Shown: positions 48,841-58,357 of the stretch, piece by piece
How the letters are laid out: the number at the start of each line of letters is the position of its first letter
Numbering within the stretch: position 1 is the stretch's first letter
From: Croceicoccus marinus
Lineage (GTDB): Bacteria; Pseudomonadota; Alphaproteobacteria; Sphingomonadales; Sphingomonadaceae
Length of the DNA stretch: 64,000 bases
Direction of reading: 5' to 3'
Assembly (NCBI RefSeq): GCF_001661675.2
Contig: NZ_CP019602.1
Coordinates: forward strand, 2,829,501-2,893,500
Made by a program: the position numbers and the translations under genes
Notes under the pieces: generated by a model
What the model saw: only the letters and a program-made list of their open reading frames with translations
The model's database searches: none
What the model was told of the DNA's origin: nothing

Positions 48841-50184
48841 ATGGCGATCCGCTTTGCTCCCCTGCTGCGTTCTGCGGCGCTGGTCACCGCGCTGGCCATG
48901 CTGCCCGCGACGACGGCCGGCCTGGCCGCGGTCGATGGCCGCAGCGCGCCCGAATTCGGCAAGCTGATGCTCGTCTACCAGCGGGTGAAGGCCTATTACG
49001 TCGACGACGTCACCGACGACCAGCTGATCCGCGGCGCGATCGACGGCATGCTGGCCAGCCTCGACCCGCACAGCTCGTATCTCGACGGCACGGCGGCAGA
49101 GAACCTGCGCACGCAGACCGAGGGCAGCTATGGCGGGCTTGGCCTGTCGGTCACGATGGAAGACGGGGTGGTCAAGATCATCGCGCCGACCAAGGGCACG
49201 CCCGCCGACATCGCCGGGCTGAAGGCGGGGGACTACATCACCCATCTGAACGGCAAGCTGCTGTATGGCGGCACGCTGGACGAGGCGGTCGAGGAGATGC
49301 GTGGCCCTCCCGGCACGGCGGTCGACCTGACCATCTATCGCCCCGGCCGCGACGAGCCGCTGGACGTGAGCGTCGAGCGTGCGATCATCGATCTGAAGCC
49401 GGTGGAATACACCGTCGATGGCAAGATCGGCATCATCACCGTATCGAGCTTCAGCGCCCATGTCGGGCGCGAGGTCCAGAAGGCGATGGCGGGCATCCGC
49501 GGCGATCTGGGCGGCGCCATGCCCGAAGGGCTGGTGATCGACATGCGGTCGAACCCCGGCGGCCTGCTGGACGAGGCGGTGGCGATGAGCGACCTGTTCC
49601 TGGAACGCGGGCAGATCGTGTCGCAGCGCGGCCGTTTCGCGCGCGACAACGAGAGCTATTCGGCAAGGCCCGGCGACATCGCCAAGGGCGTGCCCATCGT
49701 GGTGCTGATCGATGCGGGCACCGCCTCTGCGTCCGAGATCGTGGCCGGCGCGCTGCAGGACCATCATCGCGGGCTGGTGATGGGTGAGCGCAGCTTCGGC
49801 AAGGGCAGCGTGCAGACCGTCGTGCAGATCAGCGCCGACAGCGCGCTGAAGCTGACCACGGCGCGCTATTTCACCCCGTCGGGCCGTTCGGTGCAGGAAG
49901 GCGGGATCGAACCCGACATCAAGGTACCGCAGATGTCCGACCCCGACGCCCGCGCCCGCGCCAAGAGCGCGATCCGCGAATCGGACCTGCGCGGCCATCT
50001 GATCAACGAGCTCAGCATCGAGGATGCAGAGCTGGAAGAGGATGCGACGCAGGATCCGCGCTTCAAGGTGACGGCGGAAGAGCTCGAGGCGCAGGGGATC
50101 GAGGACTTCCAGCTCGACTATGCGCTCAAGACCCTGCGCAACACCCGGCTGGCAAGGCTGAGCGGGACCGGCAGCGTGCAGTAA
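48841..50184 (+). CDS. ctpA: C-terminal processing peptidase (S41 family, CtpA)
   Basis: The 447-aa periplasmic serine protease has a signal peptide (MAIRFAPLLRSAALVTALAM..., about 1-30), a PDZ domain (about 95-175) and the S41 catalytic domain. The nucleophile is S298 in GTASASE and the general base is K321 in FGKGSVQ. The C-terminal tail is acidic. The ATG at 48841 is chosen because it gives a clean signal peptide; in-frame TTG 48769 and ATG 48781 would add an Arg-rich lead. It probably processes envelope proteins together with the EnvC-like neighbour. Confidence 0.92.
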   Translation: MAIRFAPLLRSAALVTALAMLPATTAGLAAVDGRSAPEFGKLMLVYQRVKAYYVDDVTDDQLIRGAIDGMLASLDPHSSYLDGTAAENLRTQTEGSYGGLGLSVTMEDGVVKIIAPTKGTPADIAGLKAGDYITHLNGKLLYGGTLDEAVEEMRGPPGTAVDLTIYRPGRDEPLDVSVERAIIDLKPVEYTVDGKIGIITVSSFSAHVGREVQKAMAGIRGDLGGAMPEGLVIDMRSNPGGLLDEAVAMSDLFLERGQIVSQRGRFARDNESYSARPGDIAKGVPIVVLIDAGTASASEIVAGALQDHHRGLVMGERSFGKGSVQTVVQISADSALKLTTARYFTPSGRSVQEGGIEPDIKVPQMSDPDARARAKSAIRESDLRGHLINELSIEDAELEEDATQDPRFKVTAEELEAQGIEDFQLDYALKTLRNTRLARLSGTGSVQ

Positions 50185-50428
50185 CACCGCCGGTCGCGGG
50201 ATCGGGTGACGGCGCAGAAGCCGGTCCTGCGGGATGGCAGCGCGCCGGCGTCCGGCGGCACCCGATCGCCAGTTCCGCGCCGAAGGGGCCATCGGTTCGT
50301 TTGCTTCGCCGGAGTCGGGGCTGGATTTCGCGCACCGACCTTCCTAGACCTTCTTTCGCAAACGCCCGGTTGCAGGCAGACATCCTCTGCCCCTGATCTG
50401 CGGGCGCTGGATCGAGAGCTTTAGAACG

Positions 50429-50920
50429 ATGCTGTCCCCGAACCTTGCGATTGCCCGGGCGATCGCGCTGCTGGTCCCGGCCTCGCTGCTGGCGGGGGCC
50501 TATGTCTCGCAATATGGCTTTGGCCTGTATCCGTGCGAGATGTGCTGGTGGCAGCGCTATGCCCATTTCGCGGTGCTGGTGCCCGCGCTGCTGGCATTCG
50601 TGGCGCGCGGTGAGTTGCGGCTATGGCTCGTGCGGCTGGCGGGCGTGCTGCTGCTGATCGCGGCCATGCTGGGCGGCTATCACGCGGGCGTCGAATATGG
50701 CTGGTGGGAAGGCATCACCACCTGCGCCACCACCGCGGCGGCAGGCGGCGACCCGCTGGAGGCGATCCTGAACGCGCCCATCGTGCGCTGCGACACGGCG
50801 CCGTGGGACCTGTTCGGCATATCGCTGGCGGGCTGGAATTTCCTGATTTCCGGGGCGGCGGCACTGGCCGTCCTGATTCTTTCGGCACAGAGCGGGCGCA
50901 AGGGCGTTCTAGGATCATGA
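50429..50920 (+). CDS. dsbB: Disulfide bond formation protein DsbB
   Basis: The 163-aa inner-membrane protein has four membrane helices. The first redox pair is C36/C39 in YPCEMCWWQR, the second C99 and C121 in the periplasmic loop (GITTCATT ... VRCDTAPWDLFGISLAGWN). It reoxidises DsbA using ubiquinone. Its stop overlaps the start of coq7, a ubiquinone-synthesis gene, which fits its use of quinone. The 244 bp upstream show no gene. Confidence 0.93.
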   Translation: MLSPNLAIARAIALLVPASLLAGAYVSQYGFGLYPCEMCWWQRYAHFAVLVPALLAFVARGELRLWLVRLAGVLLLIAAMLGGYHAGVEYGWWEGITTCATTAAAGGDPLEAILNAPIVRCDTAPWDLFGISLAGWNFLISGAAALAVLILSAQSGRKGVLGS

Positions 50921-51438
50921 CCATGCGCAGGAACGATATCGAGGCGATGATCCGGGTCGACCAGGCCGGGGAATACGGCGCGACCCGCATCTATGCCGGG
51001 CAGATCGCGGTCATGGGCGACCGCGCCCCGGGATCGGGCGAAGTGGCATCGATGGCGATGCAGGAAGCCGAGCACCGCGAGAAATTCGATGCGCTGCTGA
51101 CCGAACGCGGCGTTCGCCCCACCTTGCTGCAGCCGTTGTGGGACCGCGCGGGCTTTGCGCTGGGCGCCGTGACCGCGCTGATCGGGCCCGAGGCCGCGAT
51201 GGCCTGCACCGCCGCAGTCGAGACCGAGATCGACCGCCATTACAGCGAGCAGTTGGACGAGCTGGGCGATTCCGACCCGCAGCTGTCCGCCATGGTCGAG
51301 AAATTCCGCGACGAGGAGCGCGAGCATCACGATATCGCCATCGCGCAGGGCGCCGAACGCGCCCCTGCCTATCCGGTGCTGACCGGCGCGATCCGGCTGG
51401 GCTGCCGCGCCGCCATTGCGCTGTCGAAGCGGATCTGA
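50917..51438 (+). CDS. coq7: Demethoxyubiquinone hydroxylase Coq7
   Basis: The 173-aa di-iron protein hydroxylates 2-polyprenyl-3-methyl-6-methoxybenzoquinol in ubiquinone synthesis. Iron ligands are E19 (GEYGA), E50 and H53 (EAEH), E102 (VETEI), and E134 with H137 (EEREHH). ATG 50917 overlaps the dsbB stop as ATGA; ATG 50923 would serve equally. It is a peripheral membrane enzyme. Confidence 0.94.
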   Translation: MTMRRNDIEAMIRVDQAGEYGATRIYAGQIAVMGDRAPGSGEVASMAMQEAEHREKFDALLTERGVRPTLLQPLWDRAGFALGAVTALIGPEAAMACTAAVETEIDRHYSEQLDELGDSDPQLSAMVEKFRDEEREHHDIAIAQGAERAPAYPVLTGAIRLGCRAAIALSKRI

Positions 51439-51542
51439 TGGCGCTCAGCTATCGTTCAGACGTCGTGCGGCCTAATTTCGGGCCGCGGGACGACGACCCG
51501 ACACAAGACCGACCGACGCGCTGGGAGGCGCCGCCACAATGA
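51438..51542 (+). CDS. Possible 34-residue small protein
   Basis: ATG 51438 shares its A with the coq7 stop (TGATG) and the stop TGA at 51540-51542 overlaps the ATG of the next gene (ATGA). The reading frame gives MALSYRSDVVRPNFGPRDDD and ends TRWEAPPQ. Overlap at both ends is what one expects of a coupled gene, but the length is short and no homologue is known to me. It may be chance, or a ribosome path that couples coq7 to the secreted protein. Confidence 0.35.
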   Translation: MALSYRSDVVRPNFGPRDDDPTQDRPTRWEAPPQ

Positions 51543-52114
51543 AGACGACAACCGCACTTGCCGCCCTGGCCTTCACCGCCATCTGGGCCACCCCTGCCGC
51601 CGCGCAGGACGCGCCCAATGGAGAGCGGGTCAACCAGGTCATCGTCTATGGCGACCAGCCCTGCCCCGAAGCGCGCGACGACAATGAGATCGTCGTCTGC
51701 GTCCGGCAGGAGGATCCCTATCGCGTGCCGCAGGACCTTCGCGAAAGCGGGGCGCCGCAGAACGAGGCCTGGGCCAACCGGGTCGCGGCCAATGCGGATG
51801 TCGGGGCGACCGGCGTGGGAAGCTGCTCGACCGTCGGGCAGGAAGGGCAGACCGGCTGCCAGATCGACATCATCGAACAGGCCTATGCCGAGAAGGAGAC
51901 CGCCGACAGCGTCCGCTTTGGCGAGCTTATCGCCGAGGAACGCGCACGCCGGCTGGAAGCGATCGACGCCGACGCCGCTGACGAGCAGGAACGGGTTGAA
52001 GCGCTGGAGCGCGAGTATGAAGCGCGCCGCACCGGGCAGGCGCCGAACCCTGAAACCGGCAATGTGATCGAACCGTCGGATGCGGAGCCGATCGCGGCCG
52101 ATCCGGGCGAATAG
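51539..52114 (+). CDS. Secreted hypothetical protein
   Basis: The 191-aa protein has a signal peptide (MKTTTALAALAFTAIWATPAAAQD, cleavage after AAA-Q or nearby). Its mature part has four cysteines (PCPEARDDNEIVVCVR and SCSTVGQEGQTGCQ), which could form two disulfides, then an acidic coiled coil (about 118-165). The first block resembles a motif common in uncharacterised sphingomonad periplasmic proteins; no function is known. GGGAGG lies about 10 bases before the ATG. Placement after dsbB and coq7 fits a disulfide-bonded periplasmic product. Confidence 0.75.
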   Translation: MKTTTALAALAFTAIWATPAAAQDAPNGERVNQVIVYGDQPCPEARDDNEIVVCVRQEDPYRVPQDLRESGAPQNEAWANRVAANADVGATGVGSCSTVGQEGQTGCQIDIIEQAYAEKETADSVRFGELIAEERARRLEAIDADAADEQERVEALEREYEARRTGQAPNPETGNVIEPSDAEPIAADPGE

Positions 52115-52369
52115 GCGTCCATCGCCCCGTCCGCGCAGGGCGGGGCTGCCCATGCCGGCTTACCCTTTGTTGACAGCGGCGCGCATCGTTAACCTTCATA
52201 ATGCCCGTAACAGCGCTGTAATCATCTGAAAACGCGTGATTTCGGGACCCAGCCTGGGCGAGTGAGCCTATCTACTCTTAACGGCTAGGGCGATGCGAAA
52301 TGGCGTTATGCCGCTTGAACCGGGCAGGGCGCAGGGGCCATAACAGGTGCGCAACATGAGGGGCGTACG

Positions 52370-53782
52370 ATGTATCTCCACGCAGACAGATCGATTGCCC
52401 GGCATTCCCAGGCACTGACGGGCGACGAAACGACCAGCCTGCCGCGCGTGCAGGACCGCCGGATGCAGCGCATTCGCAGCTATCTGACGCTGGCGCTGGC
52501 CGATTTCGTCGCGCTGGTCGTTTCGTTCGTGGCAGCGAACACGATCTATCTGCAGCAGCCGGCGGCGGACCACGGGTTCACCGTGCTGCTGGTCATGGTC
52601 CCGATCTATTTCTGTTTCGCCGCGATCAACTCGTCCTATGGCGGCGAGGCGCTGCTGCGCCAGGAAAAGAGCTTCACGCGCTCGGCCCAGGCCGTGCTGT
52701 TCGCGGGGACCGCCGTGGCGCTGATCGTGTTCCTGCTGAAGGCAGGTAACGAGGTTTCGCGCGCGGTGTTCGTGATCGGCTGGGTGCTGGCGATCGTCGG
52801 CGTTCCGATGCTGCGCCTTGCGATTGCCCGCCCCTTGCTGAACCGCATGGGGGGCACGCCCTATTCGCGTGTGGTGATCGTCGACGGGGTCGATTATTCG
52901 CCAGCACACGACGATATCGTGATGCAGCTTTCGCGCATCGGTTTCGATCCGGCATCGACCGATCCGCACGGCTTCCACGCGCTGGCCGCCGCTGTGACCA
53001 ATGCCGACCGCATCGTGATCGCCACCATGCCAGAGCGCTATGCCGCGTGGTCCACCGCTCTCAAGGGTATCGCGGTAAAGGGCGAACTGCTTTCGCCCGG
53101 TGACGACAAGCTGGGCATCGTGGGCGTTGGCCGGCACCAGAACCGCCCCACCATGGTCATCAGCCACGGCCCGCTGACGCTGCGCGACCGTATCACCAAG
53201 CGGCTGTTCGACATGGTGATTGCGTCGATCGGACTGGTCGCAGCGTCGCCCGTGCTGCTGGCGGCCGCCATCGCGATCAAGCTGGAATCCAAGGGTCCGA
53301 TCCTGTTCATGCAGAAGCGGATCGGGCGCGACAACAAGATCTTCGAATGCTGCAAGTTCCGCAGCATGTATACCGACCGCTGCGACGCCGATGCCGCGCA
53401 GCTGACCACCAAGAACGATCCGCGCGTGACCAAGGTGGGCGATTTCATCCGCAAGACCAGCATCGACGAGCTGCCGCAGCTCATCAACGTGCTGCGCGGC
53501 GAGATGAGCATCGTGGGTCCCCGCCCCCACGCGATGAGCGCCAAGGCCGCCGACCAGCTCTATTGGGATGTGGATACGCGCTATCGCCATCGCCATTCGA
53601 TGAAGCCGGGCCTGACCGGGCTGGCGCAGGTGCGCGGCTTCCGCGGCCCGACCGACCGGACCGAGGATCTGACGAACAGGCTTGCGTCCGATCTCGAATA
53701 TGTCGATCGTTGGTCGATATGGATGGACTTCTACCTGGTGGCTCGCACCGCGACCGCGCTGTTCGGCAAGAACGCCTTCTAG
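52370..53782 (+). CDS. Exopolysaccharide initiating sugar-phosphate transferase (polyprenyl glycosylphosphotransferase)
   Basis: The 470-aa membrane protein has an N-terminal region with four to five membrane helices (about 35-155), a soluble middle part and the C-terminal bacterial sugar transferase domain from about 270. Motifs are KRLFDMVIASIGLVAASPVLL, FMQKRIGRDNKIFECCKFRSMY, RKTSIDELPQLINVLRGEMSIVGPRPH and PGLTGLAQVRGF. It moves a sugar-1-phosphate to undecaprenyl phosphate, starting a polysaccharide repeat unit. GAGGGG precedes the ATG. It heads the polysaccharide locus after a 255-bp non-coding stretch containing TTGACA at 52170. Confidence 0.93.
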   Translation: MYLHADRSIARHSQALTGDETTSLPRVQDRRMQRIRSYLTLALADFVALVVSFVAANTIYLQQPAADHGFTVLLVMVPIYFCFAAINSSYGGEALLRQEKSFTRSAQAVLFAGTAVALIVFLLKAGNEVSRAVFVIGWVLAIVGVPMLRLAIARPLLNRMGGTPYSRVVIVDGVDYSPAHDDIVMQLSRIGFDPASTDPHGFHALAAAVTNADRIVIATMPERYAAWSTALKGIAVKGELLSPGDDKLGIVGVGRHQNRPTMVISHGPLTLRDRITKRLFDMVIASIGLVAASPVLLAAAIAIKLESKGPILFMQKRIGRDNKIFECCKFRSMYTDRCDADAAQLTTKNDPRVTKVGDFIRKTSIDELPQLINVLRGEMSIVGPRPHAMSAKAADQLYWDVDTRYRHRHSMKPGLTGLAQVRGFRGPTDRTEDLTNRLASDLEYVDRWSIWMDFYLVARTATALFGKNAF

Positions 53783-55503
53783 AACCGAAGCGGAGATCCT
53801 GGCGATCCGACCGGCGCGCCTTCCTGCTGGGAGGGGCCGCCGTTTCGGGGGCGCTGACCATGGCGGGCCATGGCTCCGCCGCGGCGGCCGCTGACAGGCC
53901 GATCGATGGGCCGGTCGACTGGCCGGACTGGGCACCCGATCTCACCGATCATTATCGCACCATTGACCACCTTCGAGCGCTAGCCCGCGACGTGCGCGAA
54001 TTCGGCGCCGCGCTCGACGGGACGAGCGACGACACGCAGGCGATGCAGCGGGCCGTCTCGTCCGGCGCAGAGGCTCTGTTCATCCCCCCCGGCAAGGGCC
54101 TGCGGATGACAGGCAGCGTCGACATCGGCTCGGCGATCGCGATCCTGGGGGACGAACGATCGGCCCCCATCATCTGGGAAGGGCGCGAGCGGCAGGCCTT
54201 CCTGGTCCAGCCGCCCGCCCAGCGGCTGGACGATTTCGTCGACGATGTGCTGTTCGACCAGATCGGCATCGTGCGGGCCGACGGGCTGGCTGCGGCGGGA
54301 CATCTGGTCTCTGCCCGCAATTTCAGGCGGCTGCGCGTAACGCGCTGCCGCGCCGAGCGGGTGAGCCTGTGCTATATGGGCCATCTGCGCCAGTTGAACG
54401 ACAATTACGACAGGCGGAACGGATCGGCCGATGTCGATCCTGCCGTGCTGGCCGGCTTTGCGCCCGACCATGACCGCGACCTCAACGATCATGCGCTGAT
54501 CGCCGACAACCGGGTCGACTTCGGCGAATACCAGGGCACGGTGGCGCGCATCAATTTCAGCAAGCACGTGGTGGTGTTCCGCAACCGCGGCAGGTTCGCC
54601 AATGTCAGCTGGTGGGGCGGAGGCGCTCGCCGGGCGGAGGGCGGCAATCTGCGGTTCCTGCGGCGGGTAAGGCATTGTTACATCGCCGAAAACTTCGTCA
54701 CCGGGTGCAATGGCGGGGTCTATGGCAACAACGGGCAGCACATCGTCGTCGCGCGCAATATCGTGCGGGACATGACCGATGCCGGGGTCGATTTCGAGGG
54801 CTGCTTCGATTGCACCGCCTATGGCAACCGGGTCAGCAATATCGGTAATTTTGGCTTGGCCACGTTCTATGCGGCCCGCAATATCGTGTTCCACGACAAT
54901 TATGTCGAGCAGAACGGCGATGCGGCCACGCTGCATGTGCGGTTCGGCAAGGGGCGCATCGGCAATCCCAAGGGCATTTTCGTGGTGGGCCTGCGCAGCA
55001 GCGGCTTTGGCCGGGGCGACGACGGGGTCAACGTGATCTTTCGCCGCAATCGCTTCGTCTGGACCGGCGCAAGCGGGCGGGGGCGAGTTCTGGGCAGCTT
55101 TTTCTCGACCCTTGTTTTCGAGGAGAATCGGTTCGACAATGTCACCTGTGACATCCGCTATCGCCGGACCGAGCATCTGACGGTGGCGGGCAACCGTTTC
55201 CTGATGACGCAGGCCGCCGACGAACCCACCAATATCATCGGCGGGTCTGCCGAACGGGTCGATATCCTCGACAATGTCATCGAATGTCGGGCAAGGATGC
55301 CGGATGACGCCGCGGCCATTTTCAGATCCATCCCGATGACGGAAAATTCGCAGACACGCATCACCGGCAATGTCCTGACCGGAACGGCCCGCCGGCTGGC
55401 CATCCTGGTCACTGGAGAGCCGGTCGATGCATCCGCGCTGCGCATCGCGGATAATCGCAACCTGCCGGTGCGCGTGGAAAACACCATCCTTCGCGAAGGC
55501 TAG
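53719..55503 (+). CDS. Tat-exported right-handed beta-helix protein
   Basis: About 594 aa from ATG 53719, which lies inside the end of the sugar transferase gene (64-base overlap). No other start codon precedes the twin-arginine signal SDRRAFLLGGAAVSGAL. The alternative ATG 53860 would cut that signal away. The mature part begins with REFGAALDGTSDDTQAMQRAV, the pectate-lyase-3 style opening, then many parallel beta-helix turns with Asn/Gly ladders (NFVTGCNGGVYGNN, NRVSNIGNFGLATFYAARNIVFHDNYVEQNGD). It is likely a periplasmic polysaccharide lyase or epimerase acting on the product of this locus; catalytic residues are not identified. Confidence 0.78.
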   Translation: MDGLLPGGSHRDRAVRQERLLEPKRRSWRSDRRAFLLGGAAVSGALTMAGHGSAAAAADRPIDGPVDWPDWAPDLTDHYRTIDHLRALARDVREFGAALDGTSDDTQAMQRAVSSGAEALFIPPGKGLRMTGSVDIGSAIAILGDERSAPIIWEGRERQAFLVQPPAQRLDDFVDDVLFDQIGIVRADGLAAAGHLVSARNFRRLRVTRCRAERVSLCYMGHLRQLNDNYDRRNGSADVDPAVLAGFAPDHDRDLNDHALIADNRVDFGEYQGTVARINFSKHVVVFRNRGRFANVSWWGGGARRAEGGNLRFLRRVRHCYIAENFVTGCNGGVYGNNGQHIVVARNIVRDMTDAGVDFEGCFDCTAYGNRVSNIGNFGLATFYAARNIVFHDNYVEQNGDAATLHVRFGKGRIGNPKGIFVVGLRSSGFGRGDDGVNVIFRRNRFVWTGASGRGRVLGSFFSTLVFEENRFDNVTCDIRYRRTEHLTVAGNRFLMTQAADEPTNIIGGSAERVDILDNVIECRARMPDDAAAIFRSIPMTENSQTRITGNVLTGTARRLAILVTGEPVDASALRIADNRNLPVRVENTILREG

Positions 55504-55613
55504 CCGGGCATAGACCCTTGCCCGCCCTTGGCCATTGCAAGATGACCGGCCAAATGGCCGCCCGATTGCGGTCATGACAATCCGGCCGTTACCCAGGAAA
55601 GACCCGAACCCAC

Positions 55614-56828
55614 ATGCCGATTGGTAACCAGCTTCGCCGGATGAAGGAGGCAGCCTCTATCCAGCCGGAAACGATCCTGCCCTTCCTGGCGCAGCGCATC
55701 GGCACGGTCGCCTCTGCCGAAATGGCCAAACGCAAGGGCGGCTATGTCAGCCATTACGGCGCGTGGCACGGAAATGCGGGCGACGTTATGATCGCTTTTG
55801 CCGAACATGCGCTGTTCGACAATCGCTTCGGCAAGCAGAGCTGGCTGGTCGAGAACCACCAGCGCAAGGTCACGCATGAGGATGTGGAGCGCATCAATGC
55901 ATCGGCCAGGGCGGTCGTGGTCGGCGGCGGCGGGCTGATCATTCCGGACCATTATCGCTATGTCGAGAATACCGACAGCGACTGGCAATGGAACATCTCG
56001 CTGTCCGACCTGGCCGCGATCCGCAGGCCGCTGCTGGGCTTTGCGCTGGGCTATAACCGCATGGCGGGGCAGGCGGATTTCAAGCCGTTCTTCCGCGACC
56101 ATATCGCCGCCGTCGTCGACCAGTCGGTGTTCTTCGGCCTGCGCAACGGGGGCAGCATCGCGCGGCTGTCCGACTATCTGCCGCCGCATCTGCATTCGCG
56201 GTTGTCGCTGCAGCCGTGCCCCACCAATCTGATGTCCATGATCCGCCCCGAAAGCTGGGCCGCCACGCGCGATCCGCAGGAACGGTCGGTCACCTTCGTC
56301 CTGTTCATGGGCTTCCAGCGGCTGGGCCTGGTCGAGAAGAGCGAGAATATCCGCCGCATTGGCGATCTGGCGAAGCGCCTGCACCGGGACGGCTGGACCA
56401 TCCATGTCGCGACCCACACTGCCGAGGAACTGGCCGCTGTGCCGATGTTCCGTAAGGCCGGGGTGCCCTTTACGCTGAAGATGCTCGACATGATGTCGCC
56501 TGAGGGCATCGCGCAGTATTACCGCAGCAAGAGCCTGGTCATCGGCATGCGCGGTCACGGCGTCATGCTGCCCTATGGGCTGGGCGTGCCGGTCATGGGG
56601 ATCATCAACCACGTGAAGGTCCGCTATTTCCTGGAAGAGGTGAAGCTGGGCGATTACGCGGTCGATCTCGAGGATCCGCACATGACCGACAAGATGATCG
56701 AGCGGGTAGGGCGGTTCGACGCCGACCGACCGGCATTCTACCGCGTGATGGACCGCGAGAAAGAGCGCCTGTGGGACATCACCCAGCGAAATCTCGACAC
56801 TCTGGAGCCCTATTTCCGGCAGGGCTGA
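55614..56828 (+). CDS. Polysaccharide pyruvyl transferase family protein (intact)
   Basis: The 404-aa protein has the PPT pattern: YGAWHGNAGDVMIAFAEHALF near the N-terminus, VVVGGGGLIIPDHY, and a C-terminal GT-B-like half with SKSLVIGMRGHGVMLPYGLGVPVMGIINHVKVRYFLEE. Members add pyruvate ketals to sugars of surface polysaccharides, or are related transferases. AGGAAAG lies 12 bases before the ATG. It is followed by the flippase gene in opposite orientation. Confidence 0.82.
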   Translation: MPIGNQLRRMKEAASIQPETILPFLAQRIGTVASAEMAKRKGGYVSHYGAWHGNAGDVMIAFAEHALFDNRFGKQSWLVENHQRKVTHEDVERINASARAVVVGGGGLIIPDHYRYVENTDSDWQWNISLSDLAAIRRPLLGFALGYNRMAGQADFKPFFRDHIAAVVDQSVFFGLRNGGSIARLSDYLPPHLHSRLSLQPCPTNLMSMIRPESWAATRDPQERSVTFVLFMGFQRLGLVEKSENIRRIGDLAKRLHRDGWTIHVATHTAEELAAVPMFRKAGVPFTLKMLDMMSPEGIAQYYRSKSLVIGMRGHGVMLPYGLGVPVMGIINHVKVRYFLEEVKLGDYAVDLEDPHMTDKMIERVGRFDADRPAFYRVMDREKERLWDITQRNLDTLEPYFRQG

Positions 56829-56853
56829 CGCACCGGTCCGGCCGGATGCGCGC

Positions 56854-58329
56854 CTATTCGCCGGTGGCGGGCGCTGCGGGGCGACGCCGCGATGCAAGCG
56901 CCAGCGCGCTGGGCAGCGCGGCCAGCAGGACGGCCCCTGCGAACAGCAGGCCGACGCTGCCGCGATAGGCGATCGAGGTCATGGCGAATGGGGGCAGGTC
57001 GGACAGCAGCGCGAAGACCAGCGCCGCCGCCGCGGTGATCGCGCAGATCGCGAAGATCAGCCCGAAGCGGTGCGGCGTATGTTCCAGCCTGCGCATGGCG
57101 ACCACGCTGCCGACCAGCGTCAGCGCCGAGGCCGCCGCGCCTGCCCAGGCCGCCGCCGCGATGCCCAGCGCGGGGATCAGCACGACATTGGCGGCCACCG
57201 CGACCAGCGCGGGGATCGTCGTCACCGTGCTGACGATGCCGGGCCGCTTGTGGAACAGTATCTCCTTGTTGAACTGCAGCGCCGCGCCGCCCAGGAATGC
57301 CGTCAGCACCAGCGGCGGGATCAGCACCGCCGCCGCGCCATAGGATGCGGGCGCCAGGACGCGGACCAGTTCGGGGCCGATCATCATCGTGCCCGTCACG
57401 ATCAGCGCCAGGGCCGCCACGATGATGGTGTCGATCTCGGCCAGCCTGTTAAGGTCGGCATTGCCGCTGCGCCTTTGTTCGTAGAAATAGGGCAGATAGG
57501 CCGAATTGAAGCTGCCCAGCAGGATGACGAGCGGCGCGATCCCGCTGGCCGCGACCTGATAGACGGCCAGGTCGATCATCGTCAGCAGCCGGCCGATGAT
57601 GATCCGGTCCGCCAGCCGCTTGAGCCAATGGGTAACGCCAATTGGGACAGATCTCACGCCATAGCCAAGCAGCTTGAAGGACAGGCTCCAGTCCAACGGG
57701 CCGTGCGGGGTGTGAGCTTGGACGAACAGCCATCCCACGACAATGGCCGTCGCGGTGCCGCCAATGAACAAACCCCACAGCGGGCCCGCCGCGCCCCAGC
57801 CCGCCAGCACCAGCGCCGCGCTGGCCGCGGCCTGGATCACCGATTGCGAGACCTGGATGCGGATGAACTGCGCCGGATTGCGCGCCGCCCGCGCGCTGGC
57901 CAGATTGAACGACACGATGCCCTGCACGATCATGCAGCCGATCAGCAGCGGCAGGAAGGGCATCAGCGCAAGCTCGTTCCCCGTGACCAGGCCCCAGGAC
58001 AGAACCATAATCGGGGCCAGCAGCAGTCCAGCTCCCAGCACCGTCGCGATGCGGGTGACGAAGCCGACGAACAGGAAATCAGAGCGCTTCTTGGCTTCAT
58101 CCTCTTCGTAGAACAACCTTGTCGTAGCAGCATCTAGGCCCATGTCACCGACTATGAACATTGCCTGCAGGATCGCCATGGCATAGCCCCATTTGCCGAA
58201 CTCCACCGGCGACATGGCGCGGGTGTAGAGCGGCAGGAGCAGGAATGGGAAAATGCGGTTGAGGACGGTGCCGAACAGATAGACGCCGGCTTCGCGGGCT
58301 ACTCGGCTGCGCAGGACACCTAATCGCAT
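56854..58329 (-). CDS. Wzx-type polysaccharide flippase
   Basis: The 491-aa inner-membrane protein has about 12-14 hydrophobic segments and the MOP-superfamily start (REAGVYLFGTVLNRIFPFLLLPLYTRAMSPVEFGKWGYAMAILQ). This fits oligosaccharide-lipid flippases that carry undecaprenyl-linked repeat units across the membrane. It lies 28 bp downstream of the frameshifted pyruvyl transferase on the same strand, so they likely share a transcript. Specific gene naming (wzx) is not justified beyond the family. Confidence 0.88.
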   Translation of the reverse strand: MRLGVLRSRVAREAGVYLFGTVLNRIFPFLLLPLYTRAMSPVEFGKWGYAMAILQAMFIVGDMGLDAATTRLFYEEDEAKKRSDFLFVGFVTRIATVLGAGLLLAPIMVLSWGLVTGNELALMPFLPLLIGCMIVQGIVSFNLASARAARNPAQFIRIQVSQSVIQAAASAALVLAGWGAAGPLWGLFIGGTATAIVVGWLFVQAHTPHGPLDWSLSFKLLGYGVRSVPIGVTHWLKRLADRIIIGRLLTMIDLAVYQVAASGIAPLVILLGSFNSAYLPYFYEQRRSGNADLNRLAEIDTIIVAALALIVTGTMMIGPELVRVLAPASYGAAAVLIPPLVLTAFLGGAALQFNKEILFHKRPGIVSTVTTIPALVAVAANVVLIPALGIAAAAWAGAAASALTLVGSVVAMRRLEHTPHRFGLIFAICAITAAAALVFALLSDLPPFAMTSIAYRGSVGLLFAGAVLLAALPSALALASRRRPAAPATGE

Positions 58330-58357
58330 TCCCGTTTCCCGTTCCGCGCCCAGGGCG

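Noticed and set aside
48742..50292. 516-codon minus-strand frame over ctpA
   Set aside because: It is a shadow of the clearly recognised S41 peptidase and has atypical composition.
52170..52202. TTGACA followed by CATAAT upstream of the sugar transferase gene
   Set aside because: The 21-bp spacing is too long for a standard promoter; kept only as a remark.
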